A stretch of DNA of 43,684 nt from Pseudomonadota bacterium. GTDB lineage: Bacteria > Pseudomonadota > Gammaproteobacteria > Burkholderiales > Burkholderiaceae_C. Within the stretch, counting starts at the first letter, position 1, and each line of letters begins with the position of its first letter. The position numbers and the translations under genes were made by a program. Positions 16,749 to 24,827 of the stretch are shown one piece after another. The notes under the pieces were generated by a model. It had not been told where the DNA came from, did no database searches, and saw only the letters and a program-made list of their open reading frames with translations. The stretch covers positions 1 through 43,684 of the forward strand of contig JAEZKX010000371.1 of NCBI GenBank assembly GCA_023436025.1. Reading direction: 5' to 3'.

Positions 16749-16761
16749 TACCTTAAAGGTA
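16749..16761. promoter_or_regulatory. MqsA-type operator palindrome
   Basis: TACCTTAAAGGTA is a perfect palindrome (6-1-6) containing ACCT-N3-AGGT, the arrangement bound by E. coli MqsA upstream of mqsRA. It lies 10 bp upstream of the toxin start, where it would cover the promoter or ribosome entry. A weaker ACCT-N5-AGGA site lies nearby, around 16816-16828. Confidence 0.65.
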
Positions 16762-16893
16762 TTTTCAACCCCTGCCAAGGGTGAGGACTCTACCAGAACG
16801 CCAGCGATCGACCTTACCTGTTGAAGGAAACGACCTACGGAACGGCGGGCGGGGAGCCGTACGTCGGGAGAGTCAGGCACTTGGAAACATTGT

Positions 16894-16905
16894 AGCAACG
16901 TTGCT
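16894..16905. promoter_or_regulatory. 12-bp palindrome upstream of the XRE-GTPase gene
   Basis: AGCAACGTTGCT is a perfect palindrome 34 bp before the start codon, just upstream of an AT-rich CATAAT that could be a -10 element. Because the encoded protein carries its own XRE helix-turn-helix, autoregulation through this site is plausible. Confidence 0.4.
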
Positions 16906-16939
16906 GCATAATTGCAGAATCTAATTTCTGGAGCGACGC

Positions 16940-19084
16940 ATGGCTCACCCTGATGGTATTTCCCCGCTGGAACTTGGCCGTCACCTGACGCACGTACGGG
17001 AACGCGCGGGGATGAAGCAGGCAGAGCTGGCTCGGCGGGTCACGTGGAGCCAGGCAGTGCTCTCCCGAGTGGAGGCGGGCGAGCGCACGATCGCCCCGGA
17101 CGAGTTGAGGCAGTTGCTCGAAAGCATTGCCAGCCCTGAAGCGGAGCGGCTGAAGGAAGCCGTCCAACGTGAGTGGCGGGTGCTGCCGAGACCGTCACTT
17201 GACCATCCTGACCAGGATTTGCTGTGGTCCGCCGAACAGGTGGCGCAAGACCTGACCGAGTTGCGGGAGCGGCCGGACGTCCGGCAAGCGTTCGACCGCC
17301 GTCTCGCTGCCTACCTGGACGAGCTTGCCTCGGCAGCGGGTCTGTTGCTGAAGCGTGAGCACCATGTTGCGTTCGTCGGAAGCATCGGGATCGGAAAATC
17401 GACGGCGATCTGTCGCCTCACCGGGCTAGAGGTCGCGGCCCCAGATTCGCCGCAGCCAGCGCCGGTACTAGAAGCCGGCGCTGGCGGCATCACGATCTGT
17501 GAGGTCCATCTCCGCACCGGGCCTGAGTACGGACTGCTGATCGAGCCGCGCAGCGACGAAGAAATCCGTGCCGACGTCACCGACTTTGCGGAGTACGTTC
17601 GAGGCGCCGACGGGGCTGGGACCGAGCGCGACGGAGAGGAGGAGCTTCAGGGAATCTCCAAGGAAGTTGAGCGGGCCATCCGTAACTTGTCTGGCCTAAA
17701 GATCAAGCGGGAAAAGGGACCTGACGGCAAGACTTCTCGCCGTGACGAAGCGAGGGAGCTCTCGCGGAAGTTCACTAGCACCCGAGAGCTGGTTGTGGAG
17801 ATCCTGTCTTTGATGGAGCTTCCCCGCCGAGACCGGCGTGACGTCTGGTACGACGCGAGCACCGGCAAGCAACCACTCGAATGGCTGAAGGACACTTTTG
17901 AGAAGGTGAATAACGGCAGGCACCCGGAATTCACGCTGCCGAGGCGCGTCGAGGTTGTCGTGCCTACCACTCTCCTCCCGACCGACGATCTGTCCGTCCG
18001 ATTTATCGATACCAAGGGCATCGATCGGACCGCGGCGCGTGCTGACCTCGAAAGCCTCCTCGATGATCCTCACACCCTCAGCGTCCTCTGCTCTGGGTTC
18101 AACAACGCGCCTGCCGCTGAGGCAAAGCTCCTTCTCGAGCGTGCGCGTGAAGCCGGAGTCCGGGGGCTGCTGGAGAAGGCGACGTTGCTTGTTTTGCCAC
18201 GCCCCTCAGAAGCGCTAGCTGTCAAGGATGAATCGGGGCAAAAGGTCGAAGCCGTGGAGGAGGGCTACGAGCTGAAGCACGAGCAGATCGCCATGAATCT
18301 ACAGCCCGCCGGACTTGGCGAGCTGGCTGTCGGCTTTTTCAACGCGTATCAGGACGACCCGGCGGCCCTCGGGGCATTTCTGTCAGGGCGCGTGTTGGCA
18401 GCGCGAACTGCTTTCCGTGGACAGGTGCTGGAGATCGTCAACAACGCCAAGGCTTTGCTGCTTAATTTTGAGAAGGAGCAGGCGCAGGCAGTCATCCGGC
18501 AGGCCGCTTCACAGTTACAGGCTTGGATCCGACGCAATGGCAAGCCAAAGCGAGTCAGCGGGCACGTGCAGGACAGCCTGCTCGAGCAAATGACCCGCGC
18601 GTACGCAGCGACGATTCGTGCTTCGGTGAATCGGGAGGGCGAGTGGCACAACCTAAACTACGCGCATCACTTGGGATACGGCGCTAGGCGCATGGCTGCG
18701 ATGTCTCTGGGCGGTGCGGTGCAAGGGTTCAGTGAGGTTTGCCAGACGATGGCCGCTACTCCCGAACTCGAAGAGGCAGGAGAGCTACTTGCACAGGCGG
18801 ATCGCCTGTTGCAGGCAGCGTACGAGGATCTCCTACTGAAGGTGCAGCTCATGGGGCAGACCGCGTTCCGCGACGAGATGAAGGTGGACAAGGCGTTCTG
18901 GAGCGCGTGTCAGAGTGAGTGGGGGCAGGGCAGCGGGTACAAGGACCGTGTTGCCACGCACAGCCGCGAGTGGTTTGAGCAGGATGAGCACTTGGACCTC
19001 GAGGGTGAACTGCTCGAAATGATCCAGCGGGAATGGAGCGGCGCTCTTGCGCGCGTTGAGGCGCTTCTGGGCTCCGACGAGTAA
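16940..19084 (+). CDS. XRE helix-turn-helix fused to a GTPase-like P-loop protein
   Basis: This is a 714-residue protein; the ATG is preceded by a GGAG site. Residues 11-63 are an XRE/Cro helix-turn-helix (LGRHLTHVRERAGMKQAELA...WSQAVLSRVEAGER). After a linker comes a P-loop at 147-155 (GSIGIGKST), a possible switch threonine near 184 (GAGGIT), and a G3-like DTKG at 357-360 in VRFIDTKGID. This order suits a dynamin-like or septin-like GTPase with a large insertion (about 200-340) rich in charged residues. The C-terminal half (about 450-714) is mostly helical with alanine-rich repeats, as in dynamin stalks. No membrane span is seen. It lies between the TAC operon and the element end. I know no described system of this form; defence or stress sensing with DNA-controlled assembly is inference. 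Confidence 0.65.
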   Translation: MAHPDGISPLELGRHLTHVRERAGMKQAELARRVTWSQAVLSRVEAGERTIAPDELRQLLESIASPEAERLKEAVQREWRVLPRPSLDHPDQDLLWSAEQVAQDLTELRERPDVRQAFDRRLAAYLDELASAAGLLLKREHHVAFVGSIGIGKSTAICRLTGLEVAAPDSPQPAPVLEAGAGGITICEVHLRTGPEYGLLIEPRSDEEIRADVTDFAEYVRGADGAGTERDGEEELQGISKEVERAIRNLSGLKIKREKGPDGKTSRRDEARELSRKFTSTRELVVEILSLMELPRRDRRDVWYDASTGKQPLEWLKDTFEKVNNGRHPEFTLPRRVEVVVPTTLLPTDDLSVRFIDTKGIDRTAARADLESLLDDPHTLSVLCSGFNNAPAAEAKLLLERAREAGVRGLLEKATLLVLPRPSEALAVKDESGQKVEAVEEGYELKHEQIAMNLQPAGLGELAVGFFNAYQDDPAALGAFLSGRVLAARTAFRGQVLEIVNNAKALLLNFEKEQAQAVIRQAASQLQAWIRRNGKPKRVSGHVQDSLLEQMTRAYAATIRASVNREGEWHNLNYAHHLGYGARRMAAMSLGGAVQGFSEVCQTMAATPELEEAGELLAQADRLLQAAYEDLLLKVQLMGQTAFRDEMKVDKAFWSACQSEWGQGSGYKDRVATHSREWFEQDEHLDLEGELLEMIQREWSGALARVEALLGSDE

Positions 19085-19207
19085 CGTGCCACGGGGCGGC
19101 GGTTTCGGCTGCTGTGAAGCTAGGTGGAGAGTTGAGCGGCGCGGTTGGTATTCGCGTGGGTATTTTGGCCCGTAAGGTGAAAAAGGTCTTGATTTATAAG
19201 CGCGCGT

Positions 19208-19227
19208 GAATCCCTCCTGCTCCGCCA
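19208..19227 (+). other. tRNA-Ser 3'-end fragment, candidate attachment site (attR)
   Basis: GAATCCCTCCTGCTCCGCCA matches the end of a serine tRNA gene: second half of the T loop, the 3' strand of the T stem (CCCTC), a 7-nt acceptor strand, discriminator G and an encoded CCA. The upstream bases do not continue into a T stem, anticodon arm or acceptor 5' strand, so this is only a fragment. Integrases commonly target tRNA 3' ends and leave such a copy at the far end. The intact tRNA and the integrase should lie left of this window. Confidence 0.6.
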
Positions 19228-19243
19228 GCCACTCAAGCAAGAC

Positions 19244-19270
19244 AAGGGCCTTCGGGCCCTTCGTCGTTTC
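19244..19270 (+). terminator. hairpin terminator downstream of the tRNA fragment
   Basis: AAGGGCC-TTCG-GGCCCTT is a perfect 7-bp stem with a UUCG-type loop, followed by a T-containing tract. It was probably the native terminator of the tRNA gene into which the element integrated. Confidence 0.65.
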
Positions 19271-19446
19271 TACCCCTCCCCCCCGCCCCCCATCACGCTA
19301 CGGTGTCTGCAGCTACCAGGCGCGCGCGGGGCGCGCCGCGTGCCCGTCCGGCTGCCGCAGGCTTCTTGGCTGAGGTCCCGGTGAGCTTTCACCTGGCTCA
19401 GCAGCCGCTGGGATCCTATGCCGCGGCTCCAGGAGCCCCGCGAATT

Positions 19447-19893
19447 TCAGCCCTGCCTCCGCCCGCGCACCCTCGAATCCTTCCGCTTGCGACCATGTTC
19501 GGGTGACAGGTAGTCCTGGAGCAGCGGCTGAGTTCCCCTTCGACCCCGTAGCCAGGTGATCTTCGCTTCCAGATAGGCAGACATCGCCTGCAACTCCCGT
19601 TCCCGTTCGCGAAGGCGATCACGCTGCCCGGCAAGGAGGCCAATGGTCTTCTCCGGCGTCAGCTTTCCGCAGCGATGGTCCTCGAGAAAGGTGCCTATGT
19701 CAGTCAACGACATCCCCAGGGCCTGACCCAGATGGATGGTCTGGGCGGCGAAGACATCTTCGTCCGCGAACTGTTGATAGGGGTTGCTGCCGCCCTTGGC
19801 GCCGACCTTTGGGCGCAGCAGACCCCGTCGAACGTAGAAGCGAACCGTGTCCACGCTCAGCGCAGTCGTGCGTGCGAATTCAGAGATCAGCAT
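19447..19893 (-). CDS. MerR family transcriptional regulator
   Basis: The 148-residue protein has an N-terminal winged helix-turn-helix of the MerR type (residues 1-70: LISEFARTTALSVDTVRFYVRRGLLRP... with NPYQQFADEDVFAAQTIHLGQALGMSLTDIG). A dimerisation helix follows near 80-118 (TIGLLAGQRDRLRERERELQAMSAYLEAKITWL), then a basic, arginine-rich tail. The effector-binding region is short and lacks the cysteine pattern of the metal sensors, so an organic or redox signal is more likely. It diverges from the NTF2-like gene, and the MerR-type promoter at 20094-20124 lies between them, pointing rightward. That is the usual arrangement for a MerR activator and its target. Confidence 0.8.
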   Translation of the reverse strand: MLISEFARTTALSVDTVRFYVRRGLLRPKVGAKGGSNPYQQFADEDVFAAQTIHLGQALGMSLTDIGTFLEDHRCGKLTPEKTIGLLAGQRDRLRERERELQAMSAYLEAKITWLRGRRGTQPLLQDYLSPEHGRKRKDSRVRGRRQG

Positions 19894-20093
19894 GGTTCAC
19901 GGTGTGAGTGGAGATGGCGGTTGGATGAGTCCAATCGATCGGGGCATCGGCTTCGCCCACGGATCGCAAGTCCGCAGTCGCAGCTACGGCCAGTCTGCCA
20001 CGAGCGGGCGCGGCTGTCTTCTGCGTCCAGGCACGCCCGGCGCGGCGCGGATCAGATCGCCTGCACGGACCACGCTGCGCGCCAGCGCAGGCC

Positions 20094-20124
20094 TTGACCC
20101 TGGACTGCACTCCAGACTTAGTCT
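20094..20124 (+). promoter_or_regulatory. MerR-controlled promoter with 19-bp spacer
   Basis: A -35 element TTGACC (20094-20099) and a -10 element TAGTCT (20119-20124) are 19 bp apart. The spacer contains the dyad CTGGA-N6-TCCAG (20100-20115). An over-long spacer with an operator inside it is the hallmark of promoters activated by MerR-family DNA twisting. It points to the NTF2-like gene, leaving a leader of roughly 95 bp. The rest of the 19894-20224 gap shows no gene. Confidence 0.6.
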
Positions 20125-20224
20125 TCGTGATCCGGGCGCCGGCGAAGCCCGTCGTCCGTTCTCGGGATAGAGGATGGGGTCCGCAGCCACCATGGGGTCC
20201 GCCACCCCCGAAAGGACGCAGATG

Positions 20225-20743
20225 ATGAAGAGAAGAGATTTCGGCTTGGGCGCGTGCGTGCTCGGCGTTGTCGGTGCTGCAAGCAGTCAATCGGGTCAAG
20301 CTGCAGGCAGGCAAATGGCGGAGACGGCCAAGAGCAGTATCGAAACGGTCAGCGCGTACTTCCGAGCCTTGGAGCTTCGCGACAAGGACGCTCTCGTGCC
20401 CTTGCTCTCCAGCGACGTCGTGGAAGTCATTCCATTCTCGATCGCTGGTGGCTCTGCACCATTTGCCGAGTTCAAGGGAAGAGAGGCTGTGCTCGGATAC
20501 GTCTCCCGGATCTTCGAGAACTTCAGCCGCACCGTGCTGGTGGACAAGTCGTTCCACGCGACAGAAGACGGCCGGGTCGTGTTCGTGGAGGCCAAGGGTG
20601 ATCTTGTCAGCGCCAGGACGTCGGCGCCCTACCGCAACGTGTATGTCTTCAAGTTCGAACTCGAGGGCGGCAAGATCGTCCACATCACCGAGTACGCGAA
20701 TCCCGTCACCTTCGCAAAGGCGATGGGCATGCCTGTGGGTTGA
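20225..20743 (+). CDS. Tat-exported NTF2-like (SnoaL-type) protein
   Basis: The 172-residue protein starts at an ATG 8 nt after AAGGA; the ATG one codon earlier is possible. The N-terminus MKRRDFGLGACVLGVVGAASS has a twin-arginine motif (RRDFG) and a hydrophobic segment, so periplasmic export is likely. From about residue 40 it shows the NTF2/SnoaL fold: IETVSAYFRALELRDKDALVPLLSSDVVEVIPF, then VYVFKFELEGGKIVHITEYANPVTFAKAMG. Members bind small hydrophobic ligands or act as isomerases or cyclases; nothing identifies the substrate. It is probably induced by the divergent MerR regulator. Confidence 0.75.
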   Translation: MKRRDFGLGACVLGVVGAASSQSGQAAGRQMAETAKSSIETVSAYFRALELRDKDALVPLLSSDVVEVIPFSIAGGSAPFAEFKGREAVLGYVSRIFENFSRTVLVDKSFHATEDGRVVFVEAKGDLVSARTSAPYRNVYVFKFELEGGKIVHITEYANPVTFAKAMGMPVG

Positions 20744-20854
20744 CGTTCGTCGGCGGAGGCGTGCGCGCCAAACTTGCGACTGAGAGCGGTCATCGGCCCC
20801 GCGTCGGTTCCGCATCGGCGCTGGCAGTCCTTTCCGGGGCGACCCCGAAGCGCC

Positions 20855-21235
20855 CCTTTCTCTGCCTCGCCAAACCAGGTGGCAAGCGCGTCTCGCAGAC
20901 TGAAGTCTCCCGCTCACCCGCCCACGCCACATGGCCGTCCGGACGCACGGGACGCAAGGGGGCGCTGGAACCTGTGTCCGGTCCGCGAGCTCCCAGGGGC
21001 CTTCATGGTGGGCGCGGACCACTCGGACCCGCGCAACAGAAGGGGTGAAGTCTGCGTCCGCCGTTGCCTGGATCAGGAGCACTGGACGCGCGTCGTGGAG
21101 CAAGGAGGAAAACCGCGTCGGACCGGCCGGGGTCTCGAGGTCGATGTCGGGCATGCGATGCCCCACCAGAGGGTGGCCGTCCCCGAGGTCGTAGCGCACA
21201 CCCAGTCCGGATTGCAGGTTCGCGAGATGCTTGCG
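20855..21235 (-). pseudogene. remnant of an FAD-dependent aromatic monooxygenase (C-terminal part)
   Basis: One minus-strand frame (about 21235 to 20960) encodes LANLQSGLGVRYDLGDGHPLVGHRMPDIDL, then TPAGPTRFSSLLHDARPVLL, typical of the end of the FAD-binding domain and start of the thioredoxin-like C-terminal domain of PheA/MhpA-type hydroxylases. The next conserved piece, RPDGHVAWAGE (about 20912-20943), is in a second frame, and the terminal RDALATWFGEAE (about 20860-20900) in a third. At least two frameshifts have therefore broken it, and the first 350-400 codons are missing. It is decaying and surely inactive. The 21240-21604 stretch beyond it contains nothing I recognise. Confidence 0.7.
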
Positions 21236-21604
21236 GGCGCCGTCCACACCGACGTGGACCGAGGAAACGCAACGCTCGACATGAAACCCGCGGAAGCACA
21301 GCGGCATATTGCCGCCGCGCGGAGGACGCCACTCACGATCGAGGAGGGATTGGCGCTCCTGCTTCAGTACCCCGAGTTCCTGCAGCCGAACAGATGCTTC
21401 ATGAGCCTGGGTTCCCGGGGCGGCGACAAGCGCGTTCCGGCGTTCTGGCTCAGCGGAGGGCAGCCGAAGCTTGGCTGGTGCTGGGAGGGCAATCCCCATT
21501 CATGGTTGGGCTTCGCATCCTGCGCAGGTCGTTCCGAGGGTGTGGAGCTCGGTCAACTTGGTGGATCTGAGTAGCTCATTCCGAGCTGAGCCTCTCCAGG
21601 GGTC

Positions 21605-22663
21605 TTAGCTCCAGCGGCGATCGGCAGCAATGGCCAGACCAAGCGCGGCCCGTTCCCGCACATCCTTCTTCTTCTCCAGCCCAGCAGCGGGCGCGCCGCC
21701 GCTGAGTGCCCGCTTGTACACGCCTTGCAGGATCGAGGCGCTCTTGAACAGCTGAAGCGCCATGTAGAAGTTCCAGTGCGCCACCTCGCCGATGCCCGCC
21801 TGGCGCGCATAGGCGTGGATGAACGCCTCCTGCGTCGGCACGCCGAGGGCCACGTGGTCGGCGCCGCCGAAGCCCACCGGGGGCTCGTGCAGATAGTAGC
21901 AAAGGCAGGTGTACGCCACGTCGCTGATCGGGTCGCCCAGGGTGCTGAGTTCCCAATCCAGCGCCGCAACGATGCGTGGTTCGTTGGGGTGCAGCAGCAG
22001 GTTGTTGGTGCGGTAGTCACCGTGCACGACGGTCGTACGCGTTTGCGCGGGCACGTTTTGCTCCAGCCAGCTGCCCAGTGCCTCCATGTCCGGCAGGTCG
22101 TCGTTCTGCGCGGCGCGGTACTGCCGTTGCCAGAGCTCCACCTGTCGCTTCAGGTAGCCCTCGTGCTTGCCGAAGTCGGCCAGCCCCACCGCGCGCCAGT
22201 CGACGGCATGCAGGCGCGCGAGTACGGAGATGAGGTCGCCGTAGACCGCCTTGCGCTCGTCGACGGAGAGGCCGGGTAGCACCGGATTGGGATAGAGCCG
22301 GCCCGCTACACGGTCCATCACGAAGAAGCTCTGCCCCAGCACCGCGGGGTCCTCGCACAGCACGCGCGCCCGCGGCACCGGCACGTTGGTGGACCGCAGC
22401 GCCCGCAGCACGCGGAATTCGCGGTCGACGCGATGCGCCGAGGGCAGCAACTCGCCGGCGGGACGCTTGCGCAGCACGTAGTCGCGCATGCCGCCGTCGC
22501 GGTCGCGGGCACACAGCGCATAGGTCGGATTCGAGAAGCCGCCGGGGAACTGGCGGACTTCCAGATCGCCGGCGAATTCGGGCAGGTGCTCGGCCAGGAA
22601 GCGGGCGAGAGCGGCTTCGTCCAGCCGGTGCTGCGGCAGGACGGCGAGGGGCTCCGGGGACAT
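21605..22663 (-). CDS. phosphotransferase family protein (acyl-CoA dehydrogenase-associated kinase)
   Basis: The 352-residue protein has the aminoglycoside phosphotransferase/choline kinase fold. The N-terminal lobe contains FPGGFSNPTYAL and DYVLRKRP, with the ATP-binding lysine. The catalytic loop HGDYRTNNLLLHP lies near 220-232 and the metal-binding DWELSTLGDP near 241-250. Proteins of this group resemble the kinase domain of human ACAD10/11, which phosphorylates 4-hydroxyacyl-CoAs before a dehydrogenase-type step removes the phosphate. The divergent enoyl-CoA hydratase and the acyl-CoA dehydrogenase next door suit that pathway, although here the dehydrogenase is truncated. Confidence 0.85.
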   Translation of the reverse strand: MSPEPLAVLPQHRLDEAALARFLAEHLPEFAGDLEVRQFPGGFSNPTYALCARDRDGGMRDYVLRKRPAGELLPSAHRVDREFRVLRALRSTNVPVPRARVLCEDPAVLGQSFFVMDRVAGRLYPNPVLPGLSVDERKAVYGDLISVLARLHAVDWRAVGLADFGKHEGYLKRQVELWQRQYRAAQNDDLPDMEALGSWLEQNVPAQTRTTVVHGDYRTNNLLLHPNEPRIVAALDWELSTLGDPISDVAYTCLCYYLHEPPVGFGGADHVALGVPTQEAFIHAYARQAGIGEVAHWNFYMALQLFKSASILQGVYKRALSGGAPAAGLEKKKDVRERAALGLAIAADRRWS

Positions 22664-22747
22664 GGCAGCACTCTAGATAGCGGCCGCCCCGCGGGCATCG
22701 TCGATTGCGACGAAGCCTTGCCCACCGCCCGCGTGCACACTGCCGCC

Positions 22748-23545
22748 ATGAACGTCCTGAAGCTCGAACGTCGTGGCGCCACCGCGGTGCTGACCCTCAA
22801 CCGCCCCGACCAGCGCAATGCCCTGGACCCGGCCCTGCGCGACGCCATGGCCGAGGCCGTGGCCGAGGTTCGCGACGACGCCACCGTGCGCGCCGTCGTG
22901 CTCACCGGCGCCGGCGGCCACTTCTGCGCCGGTGGCGACGTCAAGGCGATGGCGCCCGCTGGCGGCAACGGGGACCCGGTGTTCGGCGGCCGCGAGCGCC
23001 TGCAGCGCCTGCACCGCTGGTTCGACGAACTGGTGGACCTGGAAAAGCCCGTGATCGCGGCGGTGGATGGCGTGGCCTTCGGCGCCGGCCTGTCGCTGGC
23101 GCTGGCGGCGGACTTCGTGTTCGCGTCGCCGCGGGCGCGCTTTTGCAGCGTCTTCGCGCGGCTGGGCTTCGTGCCGGATGCGGGCGGCATGTACCTGCTG
23201 CCGCGCGCGATCGGCCTGGCGCGCGCCAAGGACATGGTGTTCAGCGCCCGCGTGGTGGAGGCGCCCGAGGCGCTGGCCATCGGCCTGGTGCAGCGCGTGG
23301 TGGAAGGCGACGTGCTGGCCGAGGCCCTGGCCCATGCCGAACGCTTCCACAGCGCGCCGACTTCGGCCATCGGCATCGCCAAGAACATCATGAACCACGC
23401 CTTCGAATCGGACCGCGGCGAGGCCTACGCGCAGGAAGCGCTGGCGCAGGCGCTGTGCATGCAAAGCGCCTTCCACCGCGACGCGGTCCAGCGCTTTCGC
23501 GACAAGCAGCCGGCCTTGTACCAGTGGGACGAAGGGCGGGGGTAG
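22748..23545 (+). CDS. enoyl-CoA hydratase/isomerase family protein
   Basis: The 265-residue crotonase-fold protein starts at the ATG before NVLKLERRGATAVLTLNRPDQRNAL; longer frames run back over the divergent kinase gene. The oxyanion-hole segments GAGGHFCAGGDVKAM (about 55-69) and AVDGVAFGAGLSLALAADFVFAS are clear. The downstream segment ARLGFVPDAGGMYLLPRAIG has an aspartate where classical hydratases have the catalytic glutamate (ExGG versus DAGG), so isomerase or another crotonase chemistry is possible. It likely acts in fatty or aromatic acid degradation with the neighbouring genes. Confidence 0.85.
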   Translation: MNVLKLERRGATAVLTLNRPDQRNALDPALRDAMAEAVAEVRDDATVRAVVLTGAGGHFCAGGDVKAMAPAGGNGDPVFGGRERLQRLHRWFDELVDLEKPVIAAVDGVAFGAGLSLALAADFVFASPRARFCSVFARLGFVPDAGGMYLLPRAIGLARAKDMVFSARVVEAPEALAIGLVQRVVEGDVLAEALAHAERFHSAPTSAIGIAKNIMNHAFESDRGEAYAQEALAQALCMQSAFHRDAVQRFRDKQPALYQWDEGRG

Positions 23546-23571
23546 TTCCGTTCGCGTCGGGGGAAATGCGG

Positions 23572-23725
23572 GCAGCCGGACGCAGAGGACGCGAAGGGTA
23601 CGCAGAGGACGCGAAAGGAAGTCCTTTTGTGGATGAGGGCGCTGTCGCCGCGACTCGACCTCTCCTTCATTTCGCTTTCTCTTTTGCGATCTCTGCGTAT
23701 CTTTCGCATCCTCTGCGTCCGGCTG
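23572..23725. repeat. long imperfect inverted repeat (REP/BIME-like)
   Basis: The left arm (about 23572-23617) carries CAGCCGGACGCAGAGGA and a second CGCAGAGGACGCGAA unit. The right arm (about 23680-23725) carries the reverse complement of the same two units with a few substitutions. The arms are about 45 bp with a loop of about 60 bp, located between two same-strand genes. It resembles repeated intergenic elements of Burkholderiales and could form a large hairpin in the transcript. Confidence 0.6.
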
Positions 23726-23807
23726 TTCTGCCCTCATCCCCGACCCGCGCGAGAATTCGTCGCTCCCGACGATGCCCGCCGCGCCACGCCGCGGAATCAT
23801 GCCAGGC

Positions 23808-24827
23808 ATGGACTTCGACATTCCTGCCGACCTGCGCGACACGCTGAAGACGCTCGATGCGTTCATCGCGGCGGAGATCCGGCCGCTCGAGCGCGCCCAT
23901 CCGCAGTTCTTCGACCACCGGCGCGAGCATGCCCGCACCGACTGGGACCGCGATGGCCTGCCGCGCAAGGAGTGGGAGGAGCTGCTGGGCGAGATGCGCC
24001 GGCGCGCCGACCGCGCCGGGTTCTTCCGCTATGCGCTGCCGAAGAAGTACGGCGGCCGCGACGGCAGCAACCTGGCCGTCACCGTCATCCGGGAACACCT
24101 CGCCTCGCTGGGACTGGGCCTGCACGCGGACCTGCAAAGCGAGACTTCGGTGGTGGGCAGCTTCACGATGGTCCAGGTCTTCGACAGCTTCGGTACCGAG
24201 GAGCAGAAGGCGCAGTACATCGAGGGCATGATCACCGGCGAGCGCCGCATCGCCTTCGGCCTCACCGAGCCGGACCACGGCAGCGACGCCACCTGGCTGG
24301 AGACGACCGCGGTGCGCGATGGCGAACACTGGGTCCTCAACGGCGCCAAGCGCTTCAACAGCGCCGTGCACACGGCGCATGCCAACCTCGTGTTCGCGCG
24401 CACCTCCGGGCAGCCCGGCGACGCCGAGGGCATCAGCGCCTTCCTCGTGCCCATGGACACGCCCGGCATGAAGGTGGAGTACTACCACTGGACCTTCAAC
24501 ATGCCCACCGACCACGCGGAGGTGTCGCTCAAGGACGTGCGCGTCCCCGCTTCCGCCCTGGTCGGCAAGCTGGGCGGCGGCCTGGCCGCGTTGCCGCGCC
24601 GTGCGGTCGCCCTCCATTGGACGGTCGGCTGCGCAATTCGCCCGCTTGCGCCAGCCGTCCACCCCATCGCGATCCGCGCCGTGACGCTCGCTGCCAGTAC
24701 ACCGCCGCCACATGTCCAGGCCCTCATCGAGCGCCTGCGGGGACTGGACTGGTCGTCAGACCAGGCGGTGCCCACCGTCGACGTGAAGGATCTCGCCGGT
24801 CGCATAGCCATTGGACAGCAGGAATAG
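23808..24827 (+). pseudogene. acyl-CoA dehydrogenase, C-terminally truncated
   Basis: Residues 1-253 from MDFDIPADLRDTLKTLD match a full acyl-CoA dehydrogenase N-terminal and middle domain, including GSFTMVQVFDSFGTEEQKAQYIEGM, AFGLTEPDHGSDATWLETTA and EVSLKDVRVPASALVG. After about base 24567-24590 the family sequence stops. The frame continues for about 80 codons of unrelated sequence that runs antisense into the SDR gene. The missing part is the C-terminal helical domain with the catalytic base and tetramer contacts, so the product cannot be a working dehydrogenase. A deletion or rearrangement joined two unrelated loci here. If still translated it would be about 339 residues. I found no displaced 3' end elsewhere in the window. 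Confidence 0.8.

Larger units (their letters stand above)
19085..19446. other. intergenic region holding the element end
   Basis: No gene is seen. The region carries the tRNA-Ser 3'-end copy (19208-19227), the adjacent hairpin terminator, and a C-rich tract near 19272-19290. Everything to the right looks like core chromosome in gene content. Confidence 0.5.

Noticed and set aside
19130..19227. complete tRNA gene
   Set aside because: Only the 3' end matches; no acceptor 5' strand, D arm or anticodon arm is present upstream.
19880..21499. 539-codon minus-strand frame
   Set aside because: It runs antisense through the NTF2-like gene; only its first 180 codons contain family sequence, and that belongs to a frameshifted monooxygenase remnant.
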